Notes under the pieces: generated by a model
What the model saw: only the letters and a program-made list of their open reading frames with translations
What the model was told of the DNA's origin: nothing
The model's database searches: none
In this document: piece by piece, positions 44,275 to 55,121 of the stretch
Layout: each line of letters begins with the position of its first letter
Numbering within the stretch: position 1 is the first letter of the stretch
Source: Sophora flavescens
Lineage: Eukaryota > Streptophyta > Magnoliopsida > Fabales > Fabaceae
Reading direction: 5' to 3'
Assembly (NCBI GenBank): GCA_030762895.1
Contig: CM061070.1
Span: 108,551,554 to 108,615,553, forward strand
Length of the DNA stretch: 64,000 nucleotides
Translations under genes and position numbers: made by a program

Positions 44275-44480
44275 AAAACTTTTATTGGGTTGTACAGCTA
44301 TAGCCACCTCATTATACATTGTACCAACATATAGGTGACACGGACTAATCTCCCGCGGGAGTTTGTTCGGCACCTCGATGGTTGGCATCCCTCCCAACTG
44401 AGGTTTTTTCCATACCCAAGACTTGAACTCGAGACCTTGGTTAAGAGGCGAGAGACCTTTAACCACTCACGCCAACCTCA
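44275..44480 (-). mobile_element. tRNA-derived SINE, unit 2
   Basis: The copy matches 7140-7345. The A box TGGCGTGAGTGG is at 44474-44463. The B box is partly decayed (GAGTTCAAGTC on the minus strand near 44430). Boundaries approximate. Confidence 0.52.
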
Positions 44481-44607
44481 GTCGGTTCTTTTCCTCCTAT
44501 TTGAAAATATCATAAAAGGTCTCCAGGAACTAAAAAATTGTACTAATTCAACCATAAAAAATTAATATCCCAATATATGCATTTAATGAGAAAGAAACAT
44601 TTTCATC

Positions 44608-44614
44608 TATAAAA
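44608..44614 (+). promoter_or_regulatory. TATA box of the EAR-motif gene, unit 2
   Basis: TATAAAA lies 66 bases upstream of the ATG at 44680; box and spacing are the same in both units. Confidence 0.62.
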
Positions 44615-44679
44615 ACCCTCTCGTTTGAGTCTAATATGTACTCATTGTGCTCTCTCAATTCCTTGCCCTAAATTCTACA

Positions 44680-45174
44680 ATGAACAACAACAACAATAAC
44701 TTGTACTTCAGCTCTGATGAGGTTTTCAACTTGCAAGCATTCATAGCTCATGTTGAGTCTCTTGTGGCTCATGGAAATGCTGCCACAAGAAGGCAATATT
44801 TACAAAACCACTTTAACTCTAGAGAGCTACCTTCAAACCGTTTGCACCCCACTTTTCACAGGCCAATGCTAATGCATGAAACCAGAAACTTTGCTAATAG
44901 CAGGGTTTTCCAAGCAGTACCACAACAACAACCTATGGTGATGGTGCCTCGTGCAAGTACAAGCTTGTTTCCTAATGCTGCTCGAGTTGTTGCACCACAG
45001 CTTGATGCACACCAAGCTCCAACTCAGCCAATCCACCAAGAGATGGAAATGGAAGTATCTCCAATTGATGGTACTAGGCCATATATCAACCTGTTGGACA
45101 AACCAATCATCAACAATGTTAATGAGATTAACATGAATGTTGGAACCCTCTTGGATCTGGAGTTGAAGCTCTAG
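44680..45174 (+). CDS. Small protein with C-terminal LxLxL (EAR-like) motif
   Basis: The ATG at 44680 opens an intronless 164-residue frame; an in-frame non-ATG extension to 44647 is unlikely to be used. It has a poly-Asn N terminus, a probable helix (FNLQAFIAHVESLVAH), a basic stretch (ATRRQYLQN), a Gln/Pro/Met-rich middle (PQQQPMVMVP), and ends LLDLELKL. The last residues fit the LxLxL type of EAR repression motif, which recruits TOPLESS-type co-repressors in plants. No zinc finger or other DNA-binding domain is visible, so it could act as an adaptor or be a fragment of a larger regulator. A TATA box, short leader and AATAAA (45282) fit a real transcription unit. The protein family is not recognised. 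Confidence 0.6.
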   Translation: MNNNNNNLYFSSDEVFNLQAFIAHVESLVAHGNAATRRQYLQNHFNSRELPSNRLHPTFHRPMLMHETRNFANSRVFQAVPQQQPMVMVPRASTSLFPNAARVVAPQLDAHQAPTQPIHQEMEMEVSPIDGTRPYINLLDKPIINNVNEINMNVGTLLDLELKL

Positions 45175-45281
45175 AGCTTTCAAGGATTGCTACTTTTGTG
45201 TAGTGTATTGATAGTCTTCATGACACCGGTTGAAGAAATAATATTTTCATGATGTAATGTTTTCTGGAAACATTAGGTTGA

Positions 45282-45287
45282 AATAAA
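45282..45287 (+). terminator. Possible polyadenylation signal of the EAR-motif gene
   Basis: AATAAA lies 108 bases after the stop codon in T-rich sequence, a suitable place for a plant polyadenylation signal. The corresponding region is deleted from unit 1. Confidence 0.4.
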
Positions 45288-45289
45288 GT

Positions 45290-46495
45290 TTATGCACTAT
45301 TATTATGAGTTAGTGTGTTTGTTGAGTCTTGTCTTAAAATTTTGGGCCTTTATTTATCAGTTAAATTATGTTTGTCATGAATAATATGTAAGAGTTCTAT
45401 TATCTTGATTCTCATTTATGCTTAAAAGATGTATGTGAAAATTGAGAATGAGAGGGGAAGAAAAAGAATTAAAATGTCAACTTTGATTCTTAAATTATTG
45501 ATATTTGATATAAGTATGGTTGCCTTTTTCCTTATGATTATTCTCTATCTTTTCAAATTGCAATTGCGATCATGGTCGTGTTACGAACCAACACAAGTCG
45601 ATGTAATATGCAATTGCGGGATGTTTGCGACTGCGACCACATCAGGGGATACAGAGTGAGATCTGAATCCTTATCTTCTTTTTTTTTTTACTGGATTTCA
45701 TATTATACATAGTTTGCGGAGAATATAAATAGATTTTACCATTAATCAAGATATCAATTTCAATTGAAACAAAATCTATCAACTCCGTTGAGGGGAATTA
45801 CAGAATAAAAACAAAATCAACATCGGTAATCATTGTTTTGAATTGCGGTTGCGTTGCCGTTAAAGAAATTATGAACAATTATAAGAAAATACGGATAATA
45901 TACCCATGATTGTAGCTTTTCCGGATAATAGGTGTGTCTTTTTGTTGTCGATTAGATCTATTGAAAACATGTAAAAGTTGAATGACAAACAATTTTAATT
46001 TCTTAAATTTTGAATTGGTAGCACTAAAGCCTTTCAGGGCACATCATTAAAGCTGAGTGATGAGTGGCTAGTCCAAAAAACCGAGAGATAGGTTTACCAG
46101 GTCGAATGTAGTTAGATGAGTGGCAGAGCCCAAAAACAGAGAGATAGGTATCGAACTCAACTTTGTCTTCAATTCTCCAAATTATTGAAAGATGATCCCC
46201 GATTTACACTTTAAAATCATTGATTTATTATATAAAAAATGAATAATAGAAAAGGTTTTAACAATCAATCAATGGTTAATTGTTATGGTGTTTTAATCTT
46301 CTATGTTAAGTGTGGAGGACCTTGGACTTTCCCATCTGAACTCATATATGAAAATTTATATTCTACATCTTAACGAATCAAAACTTTCGCACATATCTCA
46401 ATTATTGAGAAACATGTAAAATTTGAATGACAAATAATTTTTATTTCCTAATTTTTGAAAGGGTAGCATCGTAGCCTTCAAGGCACAACATTATT
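45290..46495. other. Non-coding stretch downstream of the EAR-motif gene
   Basis: Bases 45290-45689 are present only in unit 2, because unit 1 has the deletion. The rest matches 7759-8612. No gene is recognised; the frame at 45429-45659 has no domain and no counterpart. Confidence 0.45.
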
Positions 46496-46960
46496 GCTCT
46501 GTTTATTTGAGTGGAAGTTGTGAAGAGAGAAGCAGAGAAGAGAAAAATTAGAGAGAAAAGTGAAAGTTTTGTTGTTTGGTAATGGAGAGAGTATGTGGGG
46601 CTCTCCCAAAATTAAAATATCTTCTATGATGAAGAGAAAATGGAAGAAGGGTACGTAGAATATAGGGGTGCATTTACTTTTTTGTCCTTTCATATATTCT
46701 TCGTTGGCCAATGCCCATGGGATGTGTCTGACGCCTTCCCCACTTACTACGTATGTCTATGATTTTTATTAATTATATTATATAATAATATAATATAATA
46801 TAATATGTTATATTATATATTATCTGAGATGAATATGTTTTTACAAGAAAAATCAAGTTTTTTTTCTCTTCTACTTCTCTCCTACTTCTTTCAATCAAAA
46901 CAACCTAAAAATCTACTCATTTTCTCTTCTTTGTTACTTCTTCCCTAATCCAAACAATGC
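46496..46960. mobile_element. Possible MITE, unit 2 copy of 8613-9076
   Basis: It has the same imperfect inverted ends (GCTCTGTTTATTTGAG and, reversed, GCATTGTTTGGATTAG). It was present before the duplication. Confidence 0.35.
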
Positions 46961-47274
46961 ATAAATTTGAGCTATGAATGTGTTTAGTTCAAAAAATAGA
47001 GAGATGGACTGTCGGGTAGAACATAGATGAGCACTAGAGCCCAAAAACAGAGAGATATATGTCAACTCAGATATGAAACACCTAATTAAATAAATCAAAA
47101 CTTTTGCACATACTTGAATAAATTCAATAAGTGGTTCTAAATTTTATTAGGGAGCGCCGATATTTTCAAATTATTATTGTATCGGTATCCAATATATACT
47201 TCTCAAATACTTTTATACTATTTTATAATATATTTTTTTGAATTTCATACCGATACAATGTGATATCTTAATGA

Positions 47275-47476
47275 CAGGGCTGACCCAAGGCAACATGAGG
47301 TCTAAAGGTAGGTGAGACTTCATAGTGAACAAATCATAAGATGAGGCCTCATATGTGCAATTTTTATTAGGTATTAAATAATTTTTGTAAGTGGACTATG
47401 GAGGGAACCTAGCTAGTGGGGTGGACTGGAGGCCTAAAGCAAGGGCTTGTCTAACTTTACCATCGTGCCAACCCTG
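47275..47476. mobile_element. hAT-type MITE, unit 2 copy
   Basis: The ends are CAGGGCTGACCC and, reversed, CAGGGTTGGCAC; the length is 202 bp as in unit 1. It is flanked by CTTAATGA and CGTGACGA, the same duplicated 8-base target with different changes. Confidence 0.7.
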
Positions 47477-47484
47477 CGTGACGA

Positions 47485-48248
47485 TATATAGTATTTAATG
47501 ATCTACAATGACAAAATGTGATTGATGAAATACTGGTTTCTAGTTTAGGATTTGTATATTTATGTCAATATTACATTAGTTTTTATGCATATTTTCAACC
47601 TTTTGTGTTCTGTAATTTTTAAAATTTATCATATCCATTTATCAATATAATGCCATATTTGTATTCCATACCGGTATTCATACTTACTAACTACTATCTT
47701 ACTAATTTTTTTGGTCTTTGATCGCGATTTTCCATAGGTAAAGCTGTGAGACTAATCCTCGGGTCGGGGTTAGCGTTTAGGTAAAACTCTCCTTAAAGTG
47801 TCGACTGGGGGCATAGTCCACTATCTGGAATAGTTCATTTTGTATATTAATTTTCATTTTAAATAAAATTTGCGTCTCGCATTTAGGTTGTATGGTAAAG
47901 TTATTATTTGAGAGGGTGTTTCGAAAACATAATGGTTGTTAATGGGGTCTTTTCAAAAGACTCATTTTTTTTTAATATCGCAAATTTGAGTCTCCTCTGC
48001 TGTTGCAATCCATCGTGCACCAATCACATCTTCAAGGTCACACAACTTCATCATGGCTTGCTTCACCATCCTCATCCGCCACAACCTCGAAATCTCAAGT
48101 CTATGTGAGATTTTTCACTCTATGTTCTGCAATTAGGGATTTGGGATTTAGTTTCTCTTAAGGATTCTAAATTACTTAACGGGGTTCTGGTTCTCCTCGG
48201 TTTTTCCCTTTCCACATTGAAGATGTTTTTGTGAATAACTAGTTTCTA
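47485..48248. other. AT-rich non-coding stretch, unit 2
   Basis: Collinear with 9601-10358. No gene recognised. Confidence 0.35.
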
Positions 48249-48477
48249 GGGGTTTGTTTACTTTATTTTTAGTTTTAGAAATAATTACAAAATTGATACC
48301 TTGTTTGTTTTTGTTTACTGTTTTAAAAATATTATACAAGAAACACTAAACACAACTTTTCCTTGTTTTCACTTTTTCCTTTACAAATTTTTGGAAAAGG
48401 GAAACAAAATACAAATAATGTGACAGTTTTATAATTATTTCTAAAAACATAAAACTGAAAACAAAGCAAACAAACCC
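48249..48477. mobile_element. MITE with long inverted repeats, unit 2 copy
   Basis: Ends GGGGTTTGTTTACTTT and, reversed, GGGTTTGTTTGCTTT, flanked by TA. Counterpart of 10359-10588. Confidence 0.58.
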
Positions 48478-48982
48478 TAAACTTGTCTCTCTTTTTTTTT
48501 TGTAGAAACTCTAAACTTGTCTAAGTAGTAGGTCTCTGCCAGGTGTTTGCTTCATAATTGTGATTTGTGGAATATCTAAGAATAGGCATTCAATGGAAAA
48601 TATAAAACGCATTTCTGTGTAGAGTGAAACCAAAAAAAGCATTGGTGGAAAGCATTTAGTTTTCATTTGAAATGTTTTTGTCTGGGTTTGAGATACATAA
48701 TTATGTATAAACTTCGTCTCTCTCTCTTTTGACGAGGAAGTCCACATGTATAAACTTCCTTTATTAGCTATTGATTTACTATATTTATGTTAAGATACTC
48801 AAATTCTCTCCTTAAAATATTTCTTACGTACTTGATATTTATAGGACAAATTAATACGATCCATCTAAATGAGAAATGTTTGGTCGCACCAAATAATTAT
48901 ATATTAAATGAAGTCCTTGTAGTTTACCATGGAGAGGTTATTTGGTAACTTGCCTGTATTACACTACTCTACTAAAGTTGTA

Positions 48983-49274
48983 GTGTGTGTTTGGTTTTAC
49001 GTTGTAAAATGTGATTTTAGTAAAAATGAGATGTTTGATTATTGTCAGGTAAAATTGATTTAGCCTCCAGAAACAATTCTGACTAGAAGTTAAAAAGTGA
49101 CTTTTAAGTTGAGTTGCAAAATTTACACTAAGTTTTACATACGTCAAATTTGCTTTCAAAATAAAAACAATCAAACATAAATCACTTCACTTCAAACTCA
49201 ATTTTAACCAAATCAATTTTACAAAATCAATTATATTCAAACTACTTTTATCAAACGCTCGTCCAAACATACAC
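48983..49274. mobile_element. Possible MITE, unit 2 copy
   Basis: Counterpart of 11097-11388, with the same ends and GTA on both sides. The next 300 bases (49275-49576) hold no gene. Confidence 0.38.
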
Positions 49275-49576
49275 GTAATAGGTGGCATTACATAAATATA
49301 CACAATTTGCTTGAATTAAAAATGATATCAATATTAATTTTATTAAATTAAATCTGGAGGCACTTACTGTGCTTACGTCACAATGCCAATTATCATAAAT
49401 CATGATTCATAAGTGGGTTCTTTTAATAAAGTCTAATTGTAGCCTCGGATTGCACGCTCCAATCCCTGGTATGCTGCTGACTTCTGTTTCCTTTCCTCTG
49501 GTTTGGACGGGTTAATTAATTAAGGTTTAATTGTACTAATGGTCCTCCAAGTATTGGTAATGTGCGATTTTAGTCC

Positions 49577-50362
49577 TGTAACATACCATTTTTCATAAAT
49601 AAGCTTAATGCATTTATATATATTATATATCTGTTTGCATATGTTTGTTAGGTTGTTTTTGATGTCTAAGTTCATGTTGGGGAAAATTTAGCCTTAGAAA
49701 GGTTCAACCCTTTTAGAGTCATAGTAACATGTTTCACCGTTTTGGTAATATTTTGAGTTCTAGATCTCCGATCGAGTTGATTTTTGTGGCGTTGGAAATA
49801 TAAGAGAATTATCTACAAGTCTTATTGATAGTGTTTTTTCTAAATCAATCATCCAGGAGGTCTCACAAGGCATTCTTTCAGCACCCCGTGCTCAGGTGTC
49901 AGAGTCTATAAATAGAGCAGTTTCATGAGGGTTATGATTCAAACCCTATTTTGGCACTTTGGAAATCTTTTTTGGGGCAAAAACATCTTCTCTCTTCCTC
50001 CCATTGAACCCCTTTGATGCCCTTGGTGTTCTTGCTCTAGTTTTGGGAGATCTTTGCTGGTCTGTGCCAATCATAGAAGGTAATGGTTCTTTCCCTCCTT
50101 GGTTCCCTTTCTTGTGTTTGATTTGGGAAACTAATTGGTTAACCTTTTGTTTGACCAAGACTTGGAAAGCTAGTCAAGCCGCTTGAGGGAAACTCGTTGG
50201 TTCTTCGTCTGGGTTGCCAGTTGGCTTTCGTTGGTTGGAATCTTCATACCAGGTATGGGGAGAAGGATAGTATAATCATTAGGCAAGGGGGTAGTGTAAT
50301 ATGAGGGGTTCCCATGACCCCATTGTTGTTTGTTATGATAAATGCTAAGTTTGTAACATGCC
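49577..50362 (+). repeat. 5' LTR of B, unit 2 (left part)
   Basis: TGTAACATACC start; it retains the stretch of about 67 bases near 50075 that unit 1 lost. TATAAATA lies near 49907. The minus-strand frames at 49946-50158 and 50170-50472 are not genes. Confidence 0.78.
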
Positions 50363-51658
50363 TGATCAGCCTCTGGCTCATCTAGTTTTATACTTGTAAG
50401 ACCTTGGCTTTTGTAGTAATTACTCGAGTTTAAATCTCGTTTTCGCCCAAATTTGGATTTAATTGTCCTCAAGAAACATTTTGAGTTTCTTAAATAGATT
50501 AGGACATTTTAGTTAATTTTGAGTCAAATAAAGAATTCACTGCTATTTCATGTTTTCAGGTTAATAAGAAGAGCAAAAAGGGGAGGACTCTTGAAACAGA
50601 AGCCATCACGGCCAGGTCGTGACACTGGTCACGGTCGTGATGAGCTACCCATGAAGATCAGAGAGCATCAGGGCCCAGCTGTGATGACCATCACGGGCGT
50701 GATGAGAAGACCCTGGAAGTCAGAAAGAATCACGGCCCAGCCGTGATACCCATCACGAGTGTGATGCGAAGACCCAGGAAGTCAGAATTGATCACGGCTT
50801 GGCCGTGATAAAGGTCACGGCCGTGACAGATCAGCACCCATGGACAGATGCGATCACGACCTGGCCGTGATAGGCATCACGGCCATGACATACTAGAATT
50901 TGAATGCGCGCCCTTGGCAGAATTGGTCACCGCCTGGCCGTGATGGCCATCACGGCCGTGACGCGCGGCCACTCTATAAATAAGAGCGCAGCACACACAG
51001 AATGGGAATCTAATTTTCACTATTTAGAATATTTTTCAAGGGTTTGTACTATGTTTATGATGGAGAACTAATCACCAGAGATTAGTCTACTGTAATCAGT
51101 TTCCGCCGACACTTGAGGTTCCGTAATTTCCCATTCGAATTGCTCATCTCTTTCAATATTATTCTGTATGCCTTGTTTGCTTAATTCAAGTTATATATAA
51201 TAAGTGTTGATTAATTTTGATGATTGTATGTTCCTATACCTTGATCGCGTTTGCTTAATTCGCGTGTGTTTGTCGTGTTTGCTTAATTCACGAGTGCTTC
51301 ACCCCGTTTGCTTAATTCGGGAATTAGGAGCATGCATCTCGTAGTGTCAATTGCGCTTATCTAATTGCCGCTACAATCGAAAAGAGATTAGAAACCGCAT
51401 AGGGCATGGAAATTGTGTGAATCAATGATAGTGGGAAATCGAAATAGCAGATTAATCGTTTCAACTTATTGATAATCACTTATTTGCACTGTTTTTCTTA
51501 ATTGAATTTTTCAATCTCAAATCCCCCAAAAAAAAAAAAGCTGATTTTTGAGGTTAGTAACAATCCAAGAGTCCTTGAGAGACGATACTCGAGTTGTCGC
51601 GCCCTAACTACAATTTTTGTAAGCCACTCGTTTTTGACCCGTGTGCGATAGCGGATCA
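50363..51658 (+). repeat. 5' LTR of element F
   Basis: It contains the palindrome array (50600-50965), TATAAATA at 50975-50982, and a transcribed part in which the phrase GTTTGCTTAATTC recurs four times (about 51175-51320). Confidence 0.85.
50600..50965. repeat. TCACGGCC/GGCCGTGA palindrome array, 5' LTR of F
   Basis: About six paired blocks (for example ATCACGGCCCAGCCGTGAT followed by CATCACGAGTGTGATG) at about 55-60 base spacing end just upstream of the TATA box. The 3' LTR array is at 58815-59160. Confidence 0.8.
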
Positions 51659-51661
51659 AAT

Positions 51662-51680
51662 TGGCGTCGTTGCCGGGGAC
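51662..51680 (+). other. Primer-binding site of element F (tRNA-Asp)
   Basis: TGGCGTCGTTGCCGGGGAC matches the tRNA-Asp 3' complement with a single C-to-T change at position 6 and a final C. Confidence 0.85.
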
Positions 51681-51783
51681 TCTTGTTGTTATTAACAGAT
51701 TTGTGATTAATTTTTAAGTTAGTCTGGCTACTAGGTCTGGTTGTCTTGAACTGTTTGATTTTGATCCTGAAATTGAGAGAACT

Positions 51784-53258
51784 TTGCACACATGCCGTAG
51801 AGCAATTCAGGCCTGCACTAATTCACCAACCAGTAGCGATTTTGACTCTGCACTTGCTTTTGATAACATGGCTGATCAAAGAACATTAAGACAACTTGCT
51901 GCTCCTGATGTTAATTATAATGGTTTGTGTATTGAATATGTTGATGTTGTTGCTCCTTTTGAATTGAAATTTGGTTTAATACACTTGTTGCCAAGGTTTA
52001 GTGGTCTTGTAGGTGAGGATCCGCATAAGCATATGAAGGAATTCCAGGTTGTTTGCTCTACACCTTTGAGACCTGAAGGAATAACAGAAGATCATATCAA
52101 GCCGAGAGCCTTCCCATTCTCACTTCAAGGTGCTGCGAAGGATTGGTTGTATTATCTTGAGCCGATTTCCGTTACAACCTGGAATGATTTGAAGAAAGTC
52201 TCCCTAGAGAGATACTTTCCTACCTCCAGAGCTGCATCAATCATAAAGGAGATATGTGGCATTAGACAAGGCAATGAATCATTGGCTGAGTACTGGGAGA
52301 GATTCAAGAAGTTGGTGTCCAGTTGTCCTCAGCACCGAATTTCCAAGCAGCTACTTATTCAGTACTTTTATGAGGGATTGCTGCAATGGATAGAAACATT
52401 TTGGATACTGCTAGCAGGGGAGCACTTGTTGATAAGACTCCAGCTGCTGCCAAGCAATTGATTGAGAACATGTCACTCAACTCCATACAGTTCATAACTA
52501 GAAGCAATTCTGTCGAAACAAGGGGTGTGAATGAGATCCATGGTTCTTCCTCCAACAAAGCCCTTGAAACCAGACTTGATGAGCTTACTTCTCTAGTGAA
52601 ATAGTTGGCGGTGGATAAAGTTCAAACAACAAGGTTGTGTGGTATTTGTACTTCTCCTGAGCACCTGACCGATGCATGTCCCATTCTGAAAGATGAGTCG
52701 GTCACTGATTTGCCTCAAGCATATGCAGCAAATCTATACAATCAAGGCAACAATCAGAACCGGTACAACATTCCTGACCTTTCCACTAATAAGTACCACC
52801 CCAACTGGAGAAATCACCCAAACCTTCGGTATGGAAACTTATCTGCACAACAGCAACAACCAATGTTACCGCTGGCACCACCACAGAATTCTCCCCAAGT
52901 GACCACCTCTGCACCTTCTGGACCTTCACTAGAGGACCTTGTCAAACAAATGGCTGCAAACAATCTCCAGTTTAAGCAGCGAACGGATTCTAGTATTCAT
53001 ACTTTGCAGACACAGATTGGACAGCTTGCCACTTCGATGAATGCCATGCAGCAAGCTCAAGGATCGAACCAACTACCTGCACAAACAGTGGTGAATCCTA
53101 ATGTTCCAAATCCTAATGTGAGTGCAATTTCTTTGAGATCCAGAAAGGTTGTAGAGCCAGCCCCTGAGAAAAATAAAGAATCTATTGAGGTAACACCCGA
53201 ACCTCCTGCTGTTATTGGGGCTGAAAGAGAGTATGTGCCACCAATCCCCTTCCCATAA
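51784..53258 (+). pseudogene. gag of element F
   Basis: The capsid domain lies in the first frame (FELKFGLIHLLPRFSGL, AFPFSLQGAAKDWLYYL, LERYFPTSRAASIIKEI). A one-base shift near 52390 moves the coding sequence to the frame of DRNILDTASRGALVDKTP, and a TAG interrupts it at 52602-52604. The knuckle CGICTSPEHLTDAC (C-x2-C-x4-H-x4-C) starts near 52640, followed by the aromatic NWRNHPNLRYG and the AISLRSRK tail. TAA at 53256-53258 separates it from protease in the same frame. It would form the particle core; as it stands it is broken. Confidence 0.85.
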
Positions 53259-55121
53259 AGAGTACTGAAAAACAAGAAGAATGATGGGGAAGACAAGGAG
53301 AGAGAGATTCTGGATGTGTTCATAAAGGTGGCGGTAAACATCCCGCTTCTTGATGTGATTCAGCAGGTTCCGAGATATGCGAAGTTTCTGAAGGATTTGT
53401 GCACACACAAGAAGAGGTTGAAGGGAAATGAGAGAGTCAATTTGGGGCGAAATGTTTCAGCCCTCATTCAACCTAAACATGCACCTGAGAAAGTTCCCGT
53501 CTCAGCCCTCAATCAGGCAATGCCACAAAAATGCAAGGACCCGGGAACTTTTGCTATTCCATGTACCATTGGGGATACTAAATTCGACAATTGCATGTTG
53601 GATTTAGGAGCTTCTATTAATGTTATGCCCACTTCTGTTTTCAGCAATCTTGATCTTGGTCCTTTGGAGCATACAGGTCTTACTATTCTGTTGGCAAACA
53701 GGACAAATGCTCGTCCCATTGGAGTAGTAGAAGATGTGCTTGTTCAAGTTGATGACTTGATTTTCCCTGCTGATTTTTACATCCTGGACATGGCAGAAGA
53801 AACGAATTCAAGCAGATCACCAATCATTCTGGACAGACCGTTCATGAAAATGGCGAAGACAAAGATTGATGTTGACGATGGAACCATGTCCATGGAATTT
53901 GGTGACATTGTTGCAAAATTAAACATTTTCGATGCTATGAAGCATCCCTTGGAAGAGCATTCTGTTTTTCAAATAGAGTTGCTCTCTAAAATTGTTGATG
54001 AAACTTATGATGGTTTGGTTGGAGCTGCTGACTTCCCATCTGTTTCTGGTTTTGATGATGTCTACTCATGTGCTGATTGTACTAACACTGACCTTTGTTC
54101 TGTTTGTGCTGAGATTGATGCTGCTTTGGAAGGTGACAGTGTAAATGAAGCTGTTTATTCAGATGAAGTTCTTGACAGCACGGCTGCCCCAAACATACCA
54201 TCTATTGAGCAGCCACCCTCCTTAGAGCTTAAGCCACTTCCTGAAAATCTGAAATATGATTACTTGGAGAGGAATGAAAAACTTCCGGTTATAATTTCCT
54301 CTAACCTTCATTTTGACCAGGAAACTAAGCTCTTGGAGGTTTTGAGGAAGCATAAGAAGGCGATTGGGTGGACCTTGGCCGACATACCAGGTATTAGCCC
54401 CTCCAGGTGTATGCATAGGATTCTGTTGGAGGGTGGGGCTAAAACAGTTAGGCAGCCCCAAAGGCGGCTCAATCCCTTGATTCTTGATGTTGTGAAGAAG
54501 GAGGTAACAAAACTCTTGCATGCGGGTATCATATATCCTTTCTCTGCCAGTAATTGGGTGAGCCCAGTGCAAGTTGTACCTAAGAAATCTGGACTCACAG
54601 TGGTGAAAAATGAAAACAATGAACTTGTCCCCACTAGAGTTCAGAATAGCTGGAGAGTTTGCATTGATTACAGGAGATTGAACCAGGCTACTAGAAAGGA
54701 TCACTTCCCTTTGCCTCTCATTGATCAGATGCTTGAACGAATAGCTGGTAAATCACACTATTGTTTTCTTGATGGTTTTTCAGGTTACTTTCAGATCCAC
54801 ATTGCACCAGAGGATCAAGAAAAGACAACTTTCACATGCCCTTTCGGCACTTTTGCTTACAGGAGGATGCCATTTGGTCTTTGCAATGCTCCTGGCACAT
54901 TCCAGAGATGCATGATTAGTATCTTTACTGAATATATTGAGAATTTCATGGAAGTGTTTATGGATGATTTTACTGTATATGACTTTTCATTTGATGCATT
55001 CTTGCATAGTTTGAATCTGGTTTTGGAAAGGTGCATTGAAACTGACCTTGTTTTGAATTATGAAAAATGCCATTTTATGGTTGAACAGGGGATTGTTCTG
55101 GGACATATTATTTCTGAATAG
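53259..55121 (+). pseudogene. Protease and reverse transcriptase of element F
   Basis: A 601-residue open frame from 53316 continues the gag frame after its stop. The aspartic protease motif CMLDLGASINVMP lies at residues 93-105. RT carries VCIDYRRLNQATRKDHFPLP (near 54660), YCFLDGFSGYFQI, FGLCNAPGTFQRCM, and the catalytic FMDD at 54957-54968. It ends at TAG 55119-55121, after which the same frame continues with the RT connection domain. A long acidic, Cys-containing linker with unusual CADCTNTDLCSVCAEIDAA (near 54070) lies between protease and RT. Confidence 0.88.
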
